DNA of 17,403 nucleotides. Source: Verrucomicrobiota bacterium. Lineage in GTDB: Bacteria; Verrucomicrobiota; Verrucomicrobiia; Opitutales; Opitutaceae. The notes under the pieces were generated by a model, which had not been told where the DNA came from, searched no databases, and saw nothing but the letters and a program-made list of their open reading frames with translations. Every line of letters begins with the position of its first letter. Within the stretch, counting starts at the first letter, position 1. Position numbers and translations under genes: made by a program. Location: positions 1-17,403 of the forward strand of contig JAEWQP010000027.1 of NCBI GenBank assembly GCA_023399155.1, read 5' to 3'. This document shows, in pieces, positions 7,826 to 16,274 of the stretch.

Positions 7826-8905
7826 ATGAGCATCAAGATCGGAATCATCGGAGCCGGCGGCATGGCTCACTATCACACCAACGGCTTCCGCCAGGCCGGC
7901 GCCGACGTCGTGGCCATCGCCGACATCAACCGGCCGGCGGCCGAGCGCACGGCGGCGCGGCTCAGCATTCCCGAGATCGTCGACGACGTGGCGACGCTGC
8001 TCAAGAGAGCCGATCTCGACGCGGTTTCCGTGATCGTTCCGAACAAGTTCCACGCACCGCTGACGCTCCAGGCCCTCAAGGCCGGCAAGCACGTCTTCTG
8101 CGAGAAGCCGCCCGCCCTCAATGCCCGCGAGGCCACGGCCATGGCGGCGGCGGCCAGGTCGGCGCGGCGCACGCTGATGTTCAATTTCAACAACCGCGCG
8201 CGCCCCGAGTCGATCGCGATGAAGCACTACATCGACCAGGGCGAGATCGGACGGATCAATTCCTGTCAGACAAAGTGGATACGCCGCGCCGGCATACCCG
8301 GATTCGGCGGCTGGTTCACGACCCGCGCGCTCTCCGGCGGCGGACCGCTGATCGACCTGCTTCACATGATCGACCTGGGGCACTACTTCATGGGCAATCC
8401 CGCGCCCGCCCAGGTGATCGCCCGCACGTTCAGCGACCACATCGACAACAAGGCCTTCAAGGGCCCGTGGGGCATTCCCGACAACGCCAAGGGCATCACC
8501 GACGTGGAGGCGGCCGCCCACGGCTTCATCACGTTCGAGACCGGTCAGTGCATGTCGTTCGCCGTCTCGTGGGCGGAATTGAACCGCGGCGAGGAGGTCT
8601 CCGTGGTCTTCCAGGGCCAGAAGGCGGGCGGCATGGTGCGCCGTCTCTTCGGCACGGACGGCCTCGACTCGACCGCCATCGACTCGTGCGAGCTCTACAC
8701 GCTCGAGCACGGCAACCAGGTCAACAAGTCGATCGCGCTGCCGGCCGACGAATCCATGGGCCGCACGCGCAGCGCGATCAATTTCGTGCGTACGGTGGAG
8801 GGCACCGAAGCTCCGTTCAACACACCCGAACAGGCCGTCGAGCTGATGAAGATCATCGACGCCGCCTACAAGTCCGCCGCCACCGGCAAGGCGGTCAGCG
8901 TCTGA
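7826..8905 (+). CDS. Gfo/Idh/MocA family oxidoreductase, cytoplasmic
   Basis: A 359-residue NAD(P)-dependent oxidoreductase. MSIKIGIIGAGGMA opens the Rossmann fold (G9-x-G11-x-x-A14) and CEKPP holds the catalytic Lys94. The C-terminal sheet domain has GGGPLIDLLHMID with His180. Compared with the common G-P-L-x-D-L-G-x-H arrangement, one residue is missing between the GGGP and the His, so the conserved Asp is shifted. No signal peptide. ATG 7826 is preferred to GTG 7772, which would add 18 residues overlapping the intergenic hairpin. Probable role: oxidation of a sugar or glycoside (often at C3), or the reverse reduction, acting with the TIM-barrel enzyme. Substrate not determined. Confidence 0.9.
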   Translation: MSIKIGIIGAGGMAHYHTNGFRQAGADVVAIADINRPAAERTAARLSIPEIVDDVATLLKRADLDAVSVIVPNKFHAPLTLQALKAGKHVFCEKPPALNAREATAMAAAARSARRTLMFNFNNRARPESIAMKHYIDQGEIGRINSCQTKWIRRAGIPGFGGWFTTRALSGGGPLIDLLHMIDLGHYFMGNPAPAQVIARTFSDHIDNKAFKGPWGIPDNAKGITDVEAAAHGFITFETGQCMSFAVSWAELNRGEEVSVVFQGQKAGGMVRRLFGTDGLDSTAIDSCELYTLEHGNQVNKSIALPADESMGRTRSAINFVRTVEGTEAPFNTPEQAVELMKIIDAAYKSAATGKAVSV

Positions 8906-8929
8906 TCACGATACACTTAGGCTGTAGTT

Positions 8930-9054
8930 AACCACAGAGGACACAGAGGGCACAGAGATTCAAACCGAGCGAGGCGCAGAAGAGTCGGACTCCATTCCTG
9001 CAACTCTTGTTGAGTCTCCTGCCTTTCTCGGTGCCCTCCGTGTCCTCTGTGGTT
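8930..9054. repeat. Complete inverted-repeat element (ACCACAGAG family), copy D
   Basis: The best-preserved copy. Arms of 24 bases at 8930-8953 and 9031-9054 pair with a single A/G difference (tolerated as G-U in RNA). The left arm begins AACCACAGAGGACACAGAG. The core also contains small palindromes such as GAGTCGGACTC. It starts 24 bases after the stop of the preceding gene and ends 34 bases before the next ATG. Confidence 0.88.
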
Positions 9055-9088
9055 CAATCCAAATCCTTCAAAACCTCACTCGACTCAC

Positions 9089-10258
9089 ATGAACCTGAAC
9101 CGAAAACTCCGCATGGGCATGGTGGGCGGCGGTCGCGGCGCCTTCATCGGTGCCGTTCATCGCATGGCCGCGCGTCTGGATGGCGAAATCGACCTCGTCG
9201 CCGGATGCTTTTCCTCCGACCCGAAGAAATCGCGCCTGTCCGGCGAGGATCTTCACCTCGATCCGAAGCGCGTCTATGGCACGTACGAGGAGATGGCGCG
9301 CGCCGAGGCGGCGCTGCCGGCGGACGAGCGCATCGACTTCGTCTCGATCGTCACGCGCAACAACACCCACTTCGCCGTCGCAAAGACCTTTCTTGAGGCC
9401 GGCTTCCACGTCATCTGCGACAAGCCGCTCGCCTACTCCCTCGCGGAGGGGAAGAAGCTTCGCGACGTCGTCCGGCGGACGGGCAAGGTCTTCGCGCTCA
9501 CGCACAACTACACCGGGTACCCGATGGTCAAGGAAGCGCGCGACTGGGTGCGCACGGGCCGGCTCGGTCGCCTCCTGAAGGTCATCGTCGAGTATCCACA
9601 GGGGTATGCCATCACCGCGCTGCAGCAGAAGGCAGACGGCGCGATCTCGAACTGGCGCATGGATCCGAACGTCGCCGGGAGTTCCAACTGCATGGGCGAC
9701 ATCGGCACCCACGCGGAGAATCTCGCGCGCTACATCACGGGCCTGTCGATCGAGGAGATCTGCGCGGACCTCACGACCTTCATCCCGGGACGCCCGCTCG
9801 ACGACGACGGCAACTGTCTCGTGCGCTACAAGGGCGGTGCCAAGGGAATCCTCTTCGCCTCGCAGATCTCCAATGGCGACGAGAACAACCTCAACATCCG
9901 CGTCTACGGAACCAAGGGCAGCCTCGAATGGTTCCAGGAGCACCCGAACGAGCTGACCTTCAAGGCCGTGGACCAGCCGCGCCAGATCCACCGCCGCGGC
10001 AACGCCTATCTCTCCGACATCGCCAAGGCCAACAGCCGCACCCCCTTCGGACACCAGGAGGCGTTCATCGAGGCTTTCGCCAACGTGTACCGTGCCGCGG
10101 CCACGGCCATCGCCGACAGCGTGGCGGGCCGGAAGCCACCGAAGACTGGATACGACTTTCCCACGATCGACGACGGCGTCGAGGGGATGGCGTTCATCGA
10201 CTCCGTCGTCAAGAGTGCCGCCCGCGGTGCCCGCTGGGTGAAGTTCCCGAAGCTCTAG
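9089..10258 (+). CDS. Gfo/Idh/MocA family oxidoreductase
   Basis: A 389-residue cytoplasmic NAD(P)-dependent oxidoreductase of a different subgroup from its neighbour. The N-terminus reads MGMVGGGRGAFIGAVHRMAA, the motif of a recognisable sugar-dehydrogenase/reductase subgroup often encoded beside xylose-isomerase-like enzymes. CDKPLAYS carries the catalytic Lys112 (bases 9422-9424), with Asp where the others have Glu. NCMGDIGTHAENLARY provides the Asp/His pair. Like other members it is longer in the lid region (LDDDGNCLVRY). Possible role: the reductive or oxidative partner to the oxidoreductase at 7826-8905 in a 3-keto sugar route (inference from context). Start ATG 9089 lies just after repeat D, with no clear Shine-Dalgarno. 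Convergent with the esterase gene. Confidence 0.9.
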   Translation: MNLNRKLRMGMVGGGRGAFIGAVHRMAARLDGEIDLVAGCFSSDPKKSRLSGEDLHLDPKRVYGTYEEMARAEAALPADERIDFVSIVTRNNTHFAVAKTFLEAGFHVICDKPLAYSLAEGKKLRDVVRRTGKVFALTHNYTGYPMVKEARDWVRTGRLGRLLKVIVEYPQGYAITALQQKADGAISNWRMDPNVAGSSNCMGDIGTHAENLARYITGLSIEEICADLTTFIPGRPLDDDGNCLVRYKGGAKGILFASQISNGDENNLNIRVYGTKGSLEWFQEHPNELTFKAVDQPRQIHRRGNAYLSDIAKANSRTPFGHQEAFIEAFANVYRAAATAIADSVAGRKPPKTGYDFPTIDDGVEGMAFIDSVVKSAARGARWVKFPKL

Positions 10259-10368
10259 CCAGGCAGCGATCGGCGCGGGACAGTCGCGGACGGCGGCTGC
10301 CCCGCCCACACGCGGTCAATGGCGTTTGGCCGCGAGGCGACCCGATCCGGAACCAACGCCGTCGCCGC

Positions 10369-10432
10369 GGCGAGCCGCGGCTCGCCCAACCGGACCGCCG
10401 AAGCGTCGGCGAAGGCGGGACGCCCGCCCTAC
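10369..10432. repeat. Two REP-like hairpins in tandem, copy 4
   Basis: The first hairpin is the perfect palindrome GGCGAGCCG/CGGCTCGCC (10369-10386) followed by CCAAC. The second is GGCGGG-ACG-CCCGCC (10414-10428) followed by CTAC, the complement of the GTAG head. Both heads face the same way, unlike the inverted doublets elsewhere. The pair lies in the 261-base gap between convergent genes and may separate their transcripts. Confidence 0.65.
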
Positions 10433-10519
10433 CGGAATCCGGTTTTCGGGAGCCTCCAGGTTGCCCCTCCGGGGCCGGACGTTCCCGCCGGGAAACGACG
10501 TCGGGAAGGAAGCGTCAGC

Positions 10520-11404
10520 TCAGGGAAACGATGCGGGGCCCGACTCCGGCGCCATCGGGGCGAAGACGAAGCGCACCCCGCGCGTGTAGGTCTCGAGCTG
10601 CATGCCCGCGTGGCGCTCGCCATCGATGATCCTGAACTCGTATTCAAGACCCGTGTACGGACGGTGCGCCACGCGCAGGTTGTAGCGAAGGACCGATCCG
10701 AGGAAGCCCGGAGACTCGTCGCCGCCCGCGGCGACGTAGAGCCGGGCGTTGATCGGGCGGCCCGACTTCGCGAATGCCTCCTCATAGCCAAGCAGCCAGT
10801 CGTTGCCCAGGATGACCGCGGGCGTGGCCGCGATGTAGCCCTGAAACAGCTCCGGCTTCGTGTACATCGTGTAGAGCGTGAACAGGCCGCCCATCGACGC
10901 ACCGCCCAGCACGCGATGGGACGGATCCGCCCGGTATTCCCGCTCGATGAACGGAATGATGTCGGACTCGATCGACTTCAGAAAATCCGCCGCGTGCCCC
11001 GACGCCTCGCCGTTGTCGCCGAACGGCACGGGTGAGAGTTCCCAGCGACGCATGTCGCCGTAATTCAGGTTCTCGCCGGCATAGCCGAGGCCCACGACGA
11101 TGAACTCGGGCGCGACCTTGTCGTAGACCAGCGCTCCGCGGATCGAGCAGAGTTTCTCGAAGTCCCAGTAGCCATCCGTCACATACACGACGGGGTACCG
11201 TTCCGTCGTGGACGTCGTGTAACTTGCCGGAAGCCCGACGTGCAGCTGGTACTGCCGGCCGTGAGCGTTCTTCGGCAGCACACGAAGCTGCGAATTCATG
11301 ATCGTGTGTCCGGGCGGCTGGTCAGTGAGCGTGCCTGCCGACCAGGCGGCCGAGGACAGCGACAAACAGGCCAAAGTGGCCAGGATGCGGGGCAGAAGCT
11401 TCAT
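10520..11404 (-). CDS. Secreted putative esterase (Fes/IroE, esterase D type alpha/beta hydrolase)
   Basis: A 294-residue exported serine hydrolase. Residues 1-23 form a signal peptide (MKLLPRI, hydrophobic core, SAAWSAG). The family's YPVVYVTDGYW strand lies at 70-80 and the nucleophile elbow GGASMGG puts Ser170 at the active site. AAGGDES (Asp229 or Glu230) is the probable acid and DGERHAGM supplies His265. This matches the putative esterase family that includes enterochelin/trilactone esterases and secreted carbohydrate acyl esterases (feruloyl and acetyl types). With sugar catabolism next door, an acyl-sugar substrate is plausible, but nothing in the sequence decides it. No iron-uptake gene is in view. 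The start at 11404 opens directly into the signal peptide. The 248 bases separating it from the upstream same-strand transporter gene hold no feature I can support. Confidence 0.87.
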   Translation of the reverse strand: MKLLPRILATLACLSLSSAAWSAGTLTDQPPGHTIMNSQLRVLPKNAHGRQYQLHVGLPASYTTSTTERYPVVYVTDGYWDFEKLCSIRGALVYDKVAPEFIVVGLGYAGENLNYGDMRRWELSPVPFGDNGEASGHAADFLKSIESDIIPFIEREYRADPSHRVLGGASMGGLFTLYTMYTKPELFQGYIAATPAVILGNDWLLGYEEAFAKSGRPINARLYVAAGGDESPGFLGSVLRYNLRVAHRPYTGLEYEFRIIDGERHAGMQLETYTRGVRFVFAPMAPESGPASFP

Positions 11405-11652
11405 AGAAGTCCGAGTGTAGTGCGGTGAACGGACGTGTCGGTTCCAAACCCGTCGTCATTCGCGCAAACATTCGCATGCGGGCGACGGCACCCCAACGAA
11501 CCTGTCCGCAAAATGTGGAAACGCATCGGAGATACCCTGCAGGTGGGCGTGCCCGGGGAAGCGACGGCTGACACCGTCCTCCGTGAGCCGCGGCACAACC
11601 TGAGACGCCGCCCTGCCCCGAAACCGTTTCCGGACAACCTCGACGGCTCGCC

Positions 11653-12888
11653 CTAGTGCCGCCGACGCCGTCCCTCGACGTCGGGCAGGAAGACCGTCAG
11701 CACACCGATCAGCGGCAGCCAGGCACACAGGTGGAAGACGAATTCGAGGCTGCTCTCGTCGGCGAGCCGGCCGAGGAGCGCGGAGCCGATCCCGGCCATG
11801 CCGAAGGAAAAGCCAAAAAACAGCCCGGCAATCGTGCCCACCCGCCCGGGAACCAGTTCCTGGGCGAACACGAGGATCGCGGAAAACGCCGAGGCGAGGA
11901 CGAGTCCGATGCAGACGCTCAGCACCGCGACCCCGAGGAGGCTATCCACGTGCGGCAGGGCGAGGGTGAATGGGGCAGCCCCGAGAATCGAGATCCAGAT
12001 CACGAGCCGGCGTCCCCACCGATCGCCAATCGGACCGCCGAGAAACGTGCCCACCGCGAATGCGAGCAGGAAGATGAAGAGGTAGTGCTGCGCCTGGACC
12101 GCGGAAACACCGAACTTCCCGATGAGGTAGAACGTATAGAAACTGGTGATACTCGCGATGTAGAAGAACTTCGAGAAGATCAGCACCGCGAGCACGGTGA
12201 GAGCCGCACCGGTCTTCCCCGGCGGATACGGGGCCAGCGGCCGGCGCAGGGGGCCGCCCGAGCTGCGCCGGATCTCCGAGAGATGTCCCTGGTACCAGGC
12301 TCCCACGCTCCAGAGCACGATGATGCCCGCGCCTGCGATGATCGAGAACCACGCGAGATGGGCCTGGCCGCGCGGCATCACGATCCACGCGGCCAGGACG
12401 GGACCCACGGAGGTGCCGAGGTTTCCACCAACTTGAAACAGGGACTGGGCAAAGCCGTGCCGGCCACCGGAGGCGAGCCGTGCCAGTCGCGAGGCCTCCG
12501 GATGAAAGATGGCCGAACCTGTACCGACCAGGGCCGCGGCCGCGAGAATCATCGGGTAGCTCCAGGCTCGTGACAGGAGGACGAGGCCACAGAGGGTCAC
12601 GGTCATGCCCACCGGCAGCGAATAGGGCAGCGGTCGCTTGTCCGTGAACGCCCCGATCAGCGGCTGCAGCAGCGACCCGGCGCCCTGGAAGGCGACCGTG
12701 ATCATGCCGATCTGGAAGAAGCTGAGATCGAAATCGCTCTTCAAGAGCGGGTAGACCGCCGGGAGCAGCGCCTGGATGGTGTCGTTCAGCCCATGGGAGA
12801 TCGCCAGGGCGAAGAGCACCGGCATGACAGTCGGCGCGGGCCGGGCGACGACCGCGTCCGCCACGGCCTCCTCAGTCCCGGCATTCAT
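11653..12888 (-). CDS. MFS efflux transporter, fosmidomycin-resistance (Fsr) type
   Basis: A 411-residue integral membrane protein with about 12 helices. The first helix region reads ALAISHGLNDTIQALLPAVYPLLK, the hallmark opening of Fsr-type transporters (SH-x-x-ND-x-x-x-x-LLPA-x-YP). Helices 2-3 follow (GMITVAFQGAGSLLQPLIGAFTDKRPLP), then GTGSAIFHPEASRLAR, another strongly conserved block, and GGNLGTSVGPVLAAW. Family members export fosmidomycin and possibly other small metabolites; the natural substrate is unclear. ATG at 12888 is chosen because AGGAG lies 7 bases upstream; longer upstream codons look non-coding. A UUCG-capped hairpin falls in its leader. It is divergent from the signalling operon. 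Confidence 0.88.
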   Translation of the reverse strand: MNAGTEEAVADAVVARPAPTVMPVLFALAISHGLNDTIQALLPAVYPLLKSDFDLSFFQIGMITVAFQGAGSLLQPLIGAFTDKRPLPYSLPVGMTVTLCGLVLLSRAWSYPMILAAAALVGTGSAIFHPEASRLARLASGGRHGFAQSLFQVGGNLGTSVGPVLAAWIVMPRGQAHLAWFSIIAGAGIIVLWSVGAWYQGHLSEIRRSSGGPLRRPLAPYPPGKTGAALTVLAVLIFSKFFYIASITSFYTFYLIGKFGVSAVQAQHYLFIFLLAFAVGTFLGGPIGDRWGRRLVIWISILGAAPFTLALPHVDSLLGVAVLSVCIGLVLASAFSAILVFAQELVPGRVGTIAGLFFGFSFGMAGIGSALLGRLADESSLEFVFHLCAWLPLIGVLTVFLPDVEGRRRRH

Positions 12889-12895
12889 GGACACG

Positions 12896-12900
12896 CTCCT
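12896..12900 (-). promoter_or_regulatory. Ribosome-binding site for the Fsr-type transporter
   Basis: On the minus strand AGGAG is followed by 7 bases and then the ATG at 12888. This is the clearest Shine-Dalgarno in the window and fixes the start of the gene. Confidence 0.75.
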
Positions 12901-12930
12901 GCTCCGACGCGGCCGCCGCATGCCGGAGCC

Positions 12931-12957
12931 GGCGTGTTCCCCGAAGGGAACCGCGCC
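12931..12957 (-). promoter_or_regulatory. UUCG-tetraloop hairpin in the transporter leader
   Basis: Read on the minus strand, GTTCCC-TTCG-GGGAAC forms a 6-bp stem with a C(UUCG)G tetraloop. The outer bases GGCG/CGCC extend it by 4 bp across a small 2/1 internal loop. It is centred about 56 bases upstream of the ATG. No T-run follows, so it is more likely a leader structure than a terminator. Confidence 0.55.
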
Positions 12958-12971
12958 GCGCTGCTTGTATC

Positions 12972-13030
12972 CGTGAATCTCATCGCGACGTTTCACGGCA
13001 CGTGCGCCGTGTCCGGCAAGTGGATTCACG
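12972..13030. promoter_or_regulatory. Nested palindrome, candidate operator between divergent genes
   Basis: The outer inverted repeat CGTGAATC (12972-12979) and GATTCACG (13023-13030) encloses an inner one, CACGGC (12994-12999) and GCCGTG (13006-13011). Both are centred within about 2 bases of each other. Such symmetry in a divergent promoter region suggests a protein-binding site, but no promoter element confirms it. Confidence 0.4.
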
Positions 13031-13229
13031 CGGGCATTCGCAATTTTTTCGCGAGTGCCGACGAGATCGCGCCCGCGCAGGGAGCCCACGCGTGCCCGGT
13101 ATCTCGCGTCCCATCCCGGAGAGGATCTCCTCCACTCCCCAAGAAACTCCCGTGAAGAGTGCGCCAAACACTCGGGTTTCCTCCATGGGGTCGATGGAGC
13201 GCTAGCCACTTCATCCCTTCCGATTGCAG

Positions 13230-15446
13230 ATGACGACCTACGAAGTCCCCCAGGGCAGCTCGAAACCGCAGCGGCCCCTCACTCAACGGATATTCACCAC
13301 GGGCATCTATGTCTCGCTGGTGGCTATCGTGGGTTGCGCGACGGCGATGGTGATCAGCGCCTCGCGCGAGACCGCCCGAGCCACGCAGGACGTGAGTGCG
13401 CGCATCGCCCTCGCGGCCAGCCAGCCGGGCACGGTTGAGCAACTGACTCGCGAACTCCTCGTCTACGATCGCGCCCTGGACTCAGGCGTGGACACGAGCG
13501 GTCCGCGCACGGCACTCGCCGCGACGATGGCGCGGTTCAATGATACTCTCCGGGCCTTCGACGGCGGCGGTGTGGCCACGACCTCCGACGGCAAGTCAAT
13601 CTCGGTCGTGCGCAGCGGCGATGACGAGGAACGTCGCATCACCCGCGAGGCGCTGGAGATCTGGATGCCGCTGCAGGCACGCTTGCAGGATGTGACCGAG
13701 CGCGCGCCGGCAGCGGAGGCGCTTCGCACCGCGATCGACTCGATGCTCGCCCAGCATGCACGTCTCACGCGACTGATGCACGAACTGGCGACAGTCTCCG
13801 AAATCTCCGCCACCGGGATGATCAAGGCGGCGGAGGGTCCGCGCACACTCTTCATTGCCGTGGGTTCGATTGCGGTCATCCTGCTGCCCGGCTACTTCAT
13901 GTGGGCACGCGTCCGGCGCCTCCGACAGGGCGCGGAGACGGCGCTGAGCAATCTCACCATCGTCCACGAACAGCTCGAGAGCCAGGCCAGCGAACTCGCC
14001 ACGGCCAAGCACGAGACCGACCTGATCATGGACACGGTCCAGGAAGGCCTCCTGCTGCTGGACGAGAACTACACTATCGGCGTCCACCATTCCAAGGCGC
14101 TCAACGCGATCCTGCGCCAGGAAACACTCGCCGGCGCCAACCTGCTCAATCTGCTCCAGCGCGTGCTGTCGGAGAAGATGTTCAACGTGACGAAGGATTA
14201 CTTCGCTCTTCTCTTCGACACGCGCCGCAAGGAGCGCGCCGTCCTGCAGGTCAACCCGCTCCGGGACATCGAGGTCGCGTTTGCCAACGGCAAGGGCGGC
14301 TTCGACAACCGCTACCTCGGCTTCAATTTCCGCCGCATTGTCGAGGACAAGAAGGTGGTCCGCCTGTTCGTCACCGTGCGCGACGTCACGCAGCAGGTCG
14401 AGCTGGAGCGCAAGCTGGTCGAGTCGGAGAAGAACAAGCAGCGCCAGCTCGAAATCCTCTTCGGCATCCTCCACATCGACGGCGCCGAGCTCGAGACCTT
14501 CTGCAAGCTGGTCGAGACCGAGCTCAACATGATCAACCAGACGCTGCGCGCCGAGGACTTCGCGAATGCAACCGGCCAGCGCGTCACCGCGCTGCGCGAC
14601 CGGCTCAACTCGGTCTTCCGCAGCGTGCATAACGTCAAGGGCAACGCCTGCTACCTGCGCCTCGATTATTTCCAGCGGGCCGCCGAGGCCTTCGAGAGCA
14701 AGATCTCGGAGCTGCTCGAGCGTCCGGCGCTCAGCGGCGACGATTTTCTCGCCATCGTGGTGGCCCAGGCGGGGCTTCGTGCCGACCTCGCAGACCTCAC
14801 GGAACTGCGCAAGAAGCTTGCCGTCATGCGCCAGTCCGGAACCGCCCACGCCGGCGTGCCCGAGGTCAACGTGGTCGCCGACGGATTGCGCGAACTCGTG
14901 CGCAAGGTTTCGAAGGAACTCGGCAAGGAGGCGGACCTGCAGATCGACGCCTACGCGCTCAACACCCTCGCCCTGAACCGCAAGGATCTCGTCCGCGACG
15001 TCCTCATCCAGCTGGCCCGCAACTCGCTCGCGCACAGCATCGAGACGCCGGCCGAGCGCAAGGACCGCGGCAAGCCCGGCAAGGCGCGCATCTCGATCCG
15101 CGGCCTGCCGCGCACGCCGGACGGCCTGGTTGGCGTGGCCTTCCGCGACGACGGACGCGGCCTCGACCTGCCCAAGATCCGTACGCGCGCCGAGGCTGCC
15201 GGACTCCTCGAGGGAGGCACGAGCTACTCGCCCGCCGACGTGGCCCAATGCATCTTTGCACAGGGCTTCTCCACCGCCGATCAGGCCGGAGCGCATGCCG
15301 GGCGCGGCATGGGCATGGACATCATCAAGTCCAAGGTGATCGACGAAAACGGAGGCGCCATCGAGGTCCGCAGCGCGCCGGGAAGCTTCTGCGAATTCCA
15401 GATCTATCTGCCCGAGCTGGTCGAAACCGGCTCCGCCGTATCATGA
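13230..15446 (+). CDS. Membrane-bound CheA-like histidine kinase (PAS-Hpt-ATPase, no CheW domain)
   Basis: A 738-residue sensor kinase. Transmembrane helix 1 lies at ~21-43, a mostly helical periplasmic sensor at ~44-205, helix 2 at ~206-226 and a coiled linker at ~227-262. A PAS-like domain (~263-387) ends VTVRDVTQQ, followed by a short coiled coil to ~408. An Hpt domain (~410-530) has FRSVHNVKGNACYLRL, with phospho-accepting His467. A CheA-type ATPase domain runs from ~560 to 735: N box QLARNSLAHSIE (Asn598), G1 box DDGRGLD (640-646) and G2 box GRGMGMD (691-697). The protein ends just after the ATPase fold, so the CheW-like P5 domain that docks CheA to receptors is absent, and no separate dimerisation helix pair is obvious. 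It probably senses directly and phosphorylates the CheY encoded next. ATG 13230 was used; TTG 13224 is an alternative. Its stop overlaps the next start. Confidence 0.88.
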   Translation: MTTYEVPQGSSKPQRPLTQRIFTTGIYVSLVAIVGCATAMVISASRETARATQDVSARIALAASQPGTVEQLTRELLVYDRALDSGVDTSGPRTALAATMARFNDTLRAFDGGGVATTSDGKSISVVRSGDDEERRITREALEIWMPLQARLQDVTERAPAAEALRTAIDSMLAQHARLTRLMHELATVSEISATGMIKAAEGPRTLFIAVGSIAVILLPGYFMWARVRRLRQGAETALSNLTIVHEQLESQASELATAKHETDLIMDTVQEGLLLLDENYTIGVHHSKALNAILRQETLAGANLLNLLQRVLSEKMFNVTKDYFALLFDTRRKERAVLQVNPLRDIEVAFANGKGGFDNRYLGFNFRRIVEDKKVVRLFVTVRDVTQQVELERKLVESEKNKQRQLEILFGILHIDGAELETFCKLVETELNMINQTLRAEDFANATGQRVTALRDRLNSVFRSVHNVKGNACYLRLDYFQRAAEAFESKISELLERPALSGDDFLAIVVAQAGLRADLADLTELRKKLAVMRQSGTAHAGVPEVNVVADGLRELVRKVSKELGKEADLQIDAYALNTLALNRKDLVRDVLIQLARNSLAHSIETPAERKDRGKPGKARISIRGLPRTPDGLVGVAFRDDGRGLDLPKIRTRAEAAGLLEGGTSYSPADVAQCIFAQGFSTADQAGAHAGRGMGMDIIKSKVIDENGGAIEVRSAPGSFCEFQIYLPELVETGSAVS

Positions 15447-15805
15447 AACTCCTGATTGTTGACGACTCACTCATCATGCGACGCGCCATCGAGCGCACGC
15501 TCACGGCTTCGCGCTTCACCGAGATCCGATCCGCCTCGAACGGGCGCCTCGCCCTCGAGGAGTTCGACAAGTTCAAGCCCGACGTGGTGACGATGGACAT
15601 CACGATGCCGGAGATGGACGGTCTCACCTGCGTGGATGCGATCCTGGCGAAGAATCCCAACGCGATGATCCTCGTGGTTTCCGCCCTTGCCGACAAGGCC
15701 TCGGCCGTCGAGGCGATCAAGCGCGGCGCGCAGGGTTTCCTGCTCAAGCCGGTCACTGCCGAAAGCCTGCAGAAGGCGATCGACGAACTCCTCGAGGACA
15801 ACTGA
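15443..15805 (+). CDS. Single-domain response regulator (CheY-like)
   Basis: A 120-residue receiver domain with no output domain. Acidic pocket D7-D8, phospho-accepting D52 in VVTMDITMPEMDG, Ser80 (VVSA) and Lys102 in LLKP complete the usual active-site set. The ATG sits in ATGA overlapping the kinase stop by 4 bases, so translation is probably coupled and the two proteins made together. The likely phosphodonor is the adjacent Hpt kinase and the likely phosphatases are the two CheX-like proteins. The protein acted on by phospho-CheY is unknown, as no flagellar or pilus motor gene is in view. Confidence 0.93.
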   Translation: MKLLIVDDSLIMRRAIERTLTASRFTEIRSASNGRLALEEFDKFKPDVVTMDITMPEMDGLTCVDAILAKNPNAMILVVSALADKASAVEAIKRGAQGFLLKPVTAESLQKAIDELLEDN

Positions 15806-15809
15806 CGCC

Positions 15810-16274
15810 ATGGAAGAGGACATCATGAAGGTGTTCGTCCAGAGCACCGCCAACTACTTCGAGACCATGGCCAAGGGCGGCGCGGTGCTCGGCACGCCGT
15901 ATTTGCGCGACGAGGACGAGGATGTCGCGCTCGATTTCTCGGCCGTCATCGGCATCTCGGGAAGCTACAAGGGCGCGATCTACTACACGGCTCCGCGGGA
16001 GAAGATCCAGGCGCTGCTGCCCATCCTGGGCGAGACCGACTCGGATGATCACGTCTGCGCCGACCTGGTGGGCGAGATCACCAACACGATCTCCGGCAAC
16101 GCCCGCGAGAAGCTCGGCCCCAATTTCATGATCTCCCCACCCTTCATCCTCGAGGGACGTCCGCACGACGTGCGCACGGCGGGCAATGCGCCCTGCTACG
16201 TGCTGCCCGTCTCGTGGAACAGCCATTGCTCCCGCGTGCTGGTCACGCTCGAGAAGACGAAGGAGGCCGTGTGA
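15810..16274 (+). CDS. cheX: CheX-like CheY-P phosphatase
   Basis: A 154-residue protein of the CheX/CheC/FliY phosphatase family. The opening ANYFETMAKGGAVLGTPYL and the strand-loop ALDFSAVIGISGSYKGAIYYTAP follow the CheX pattern. The helix DLVGEITNTISGNAREKL carries the catalytic E-x-x-N pair, Glu89 and Asn92, which act on the phospho-aspartate of CheY; the region ISPPFILEG is also typical. CheX proteins usually work as dimers. The gene starts 4 bases after the cheY stop. ATG 15810 is used here; ATG 15825 has a better Shine-Dalgarno (AGAGGA at 15815-15820) and would remove five residues. The following gene overlaps by 4 bases. Confidence 0.88.
   Translation: MEEDIMKVFVQSTANYFETMAKGGAVLGTPYLRDEDEDVALDFSAVIGISGSYKGAIYYTAPREKIQALLPILGETDSDDHVCADLVGEITNTISGNAREKLGPNFMISPPFILEGRPHDVRTAGNAPCYVLPVSWNSHCSRVLVTLEKTKEAV
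15815..15820 (+). promoter_or_regulatory. Possible internal ribosome-binding site for cheX
   Basis: AGAGGA lies 4 bases before the in-frame ATG at 15825 and argues that translation may start there rather than at 15810. Confidence 0.4.
16261..16266 (+). promoter_or_regulatory. Ribosome-binding site for the second CheX-like gene
   Basis: AGGAGG followed by 4 bases and GTG at 16271. It lies inside the end of the first cheX-like gene and supports a GTG start in a GTGA overlap. Confidence 0.65.

Larger units (their letters stand above)
12889..13229. other. Divergent intergenic region (341 bases)
   Basis: Lies between the starts of the Fsr-type transporter (minus) and the CheA-like kinase (plus), so it must contain both promoters. 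It holds a UUCG hairpin (12931-12957) and a nested palindrome (12972-13030). The stretch 13031-13229 shows an A/T tract AATTTTTT near 13043-13050 and otherwise nothing I can name. No convincing -35/-10 pair could be assigned by eye. Confidence 0.7.

Noticed and set aside
10437..10519. Hairpins such as TTCCC-GCC-GGGAA and GCCCC-TCC-GGGGC downstream of the esterase as a terminator
   Set aside because: Short stems without any following T-run on either strand; too common in GC-rich DNA to call a terminator.
10520..11404. Enterochelin esterase (siderophore release) as a specific function
   Set aside because: The fold and triad fit, but there is no siderophore uptake or biosynthesis gene nearby, and secreted sugar acyl esterases share the same motifs.
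11405..11652. Possible small gene between the esterase and Fsr-type genes (a 73-codon plus frame)
   Set aside because: No ribosome-binding site, no recognisable domain, biased composition, and opposite orientation to both neighbours. No hairpin or repeat I could support either.
13596..15296. A 566-codon minus-strand open frame opposite the kinase
   Set aside because: The plus-strand product has clear Hpt and ATPase motifs. The minus product is low-complexity with no family signature.
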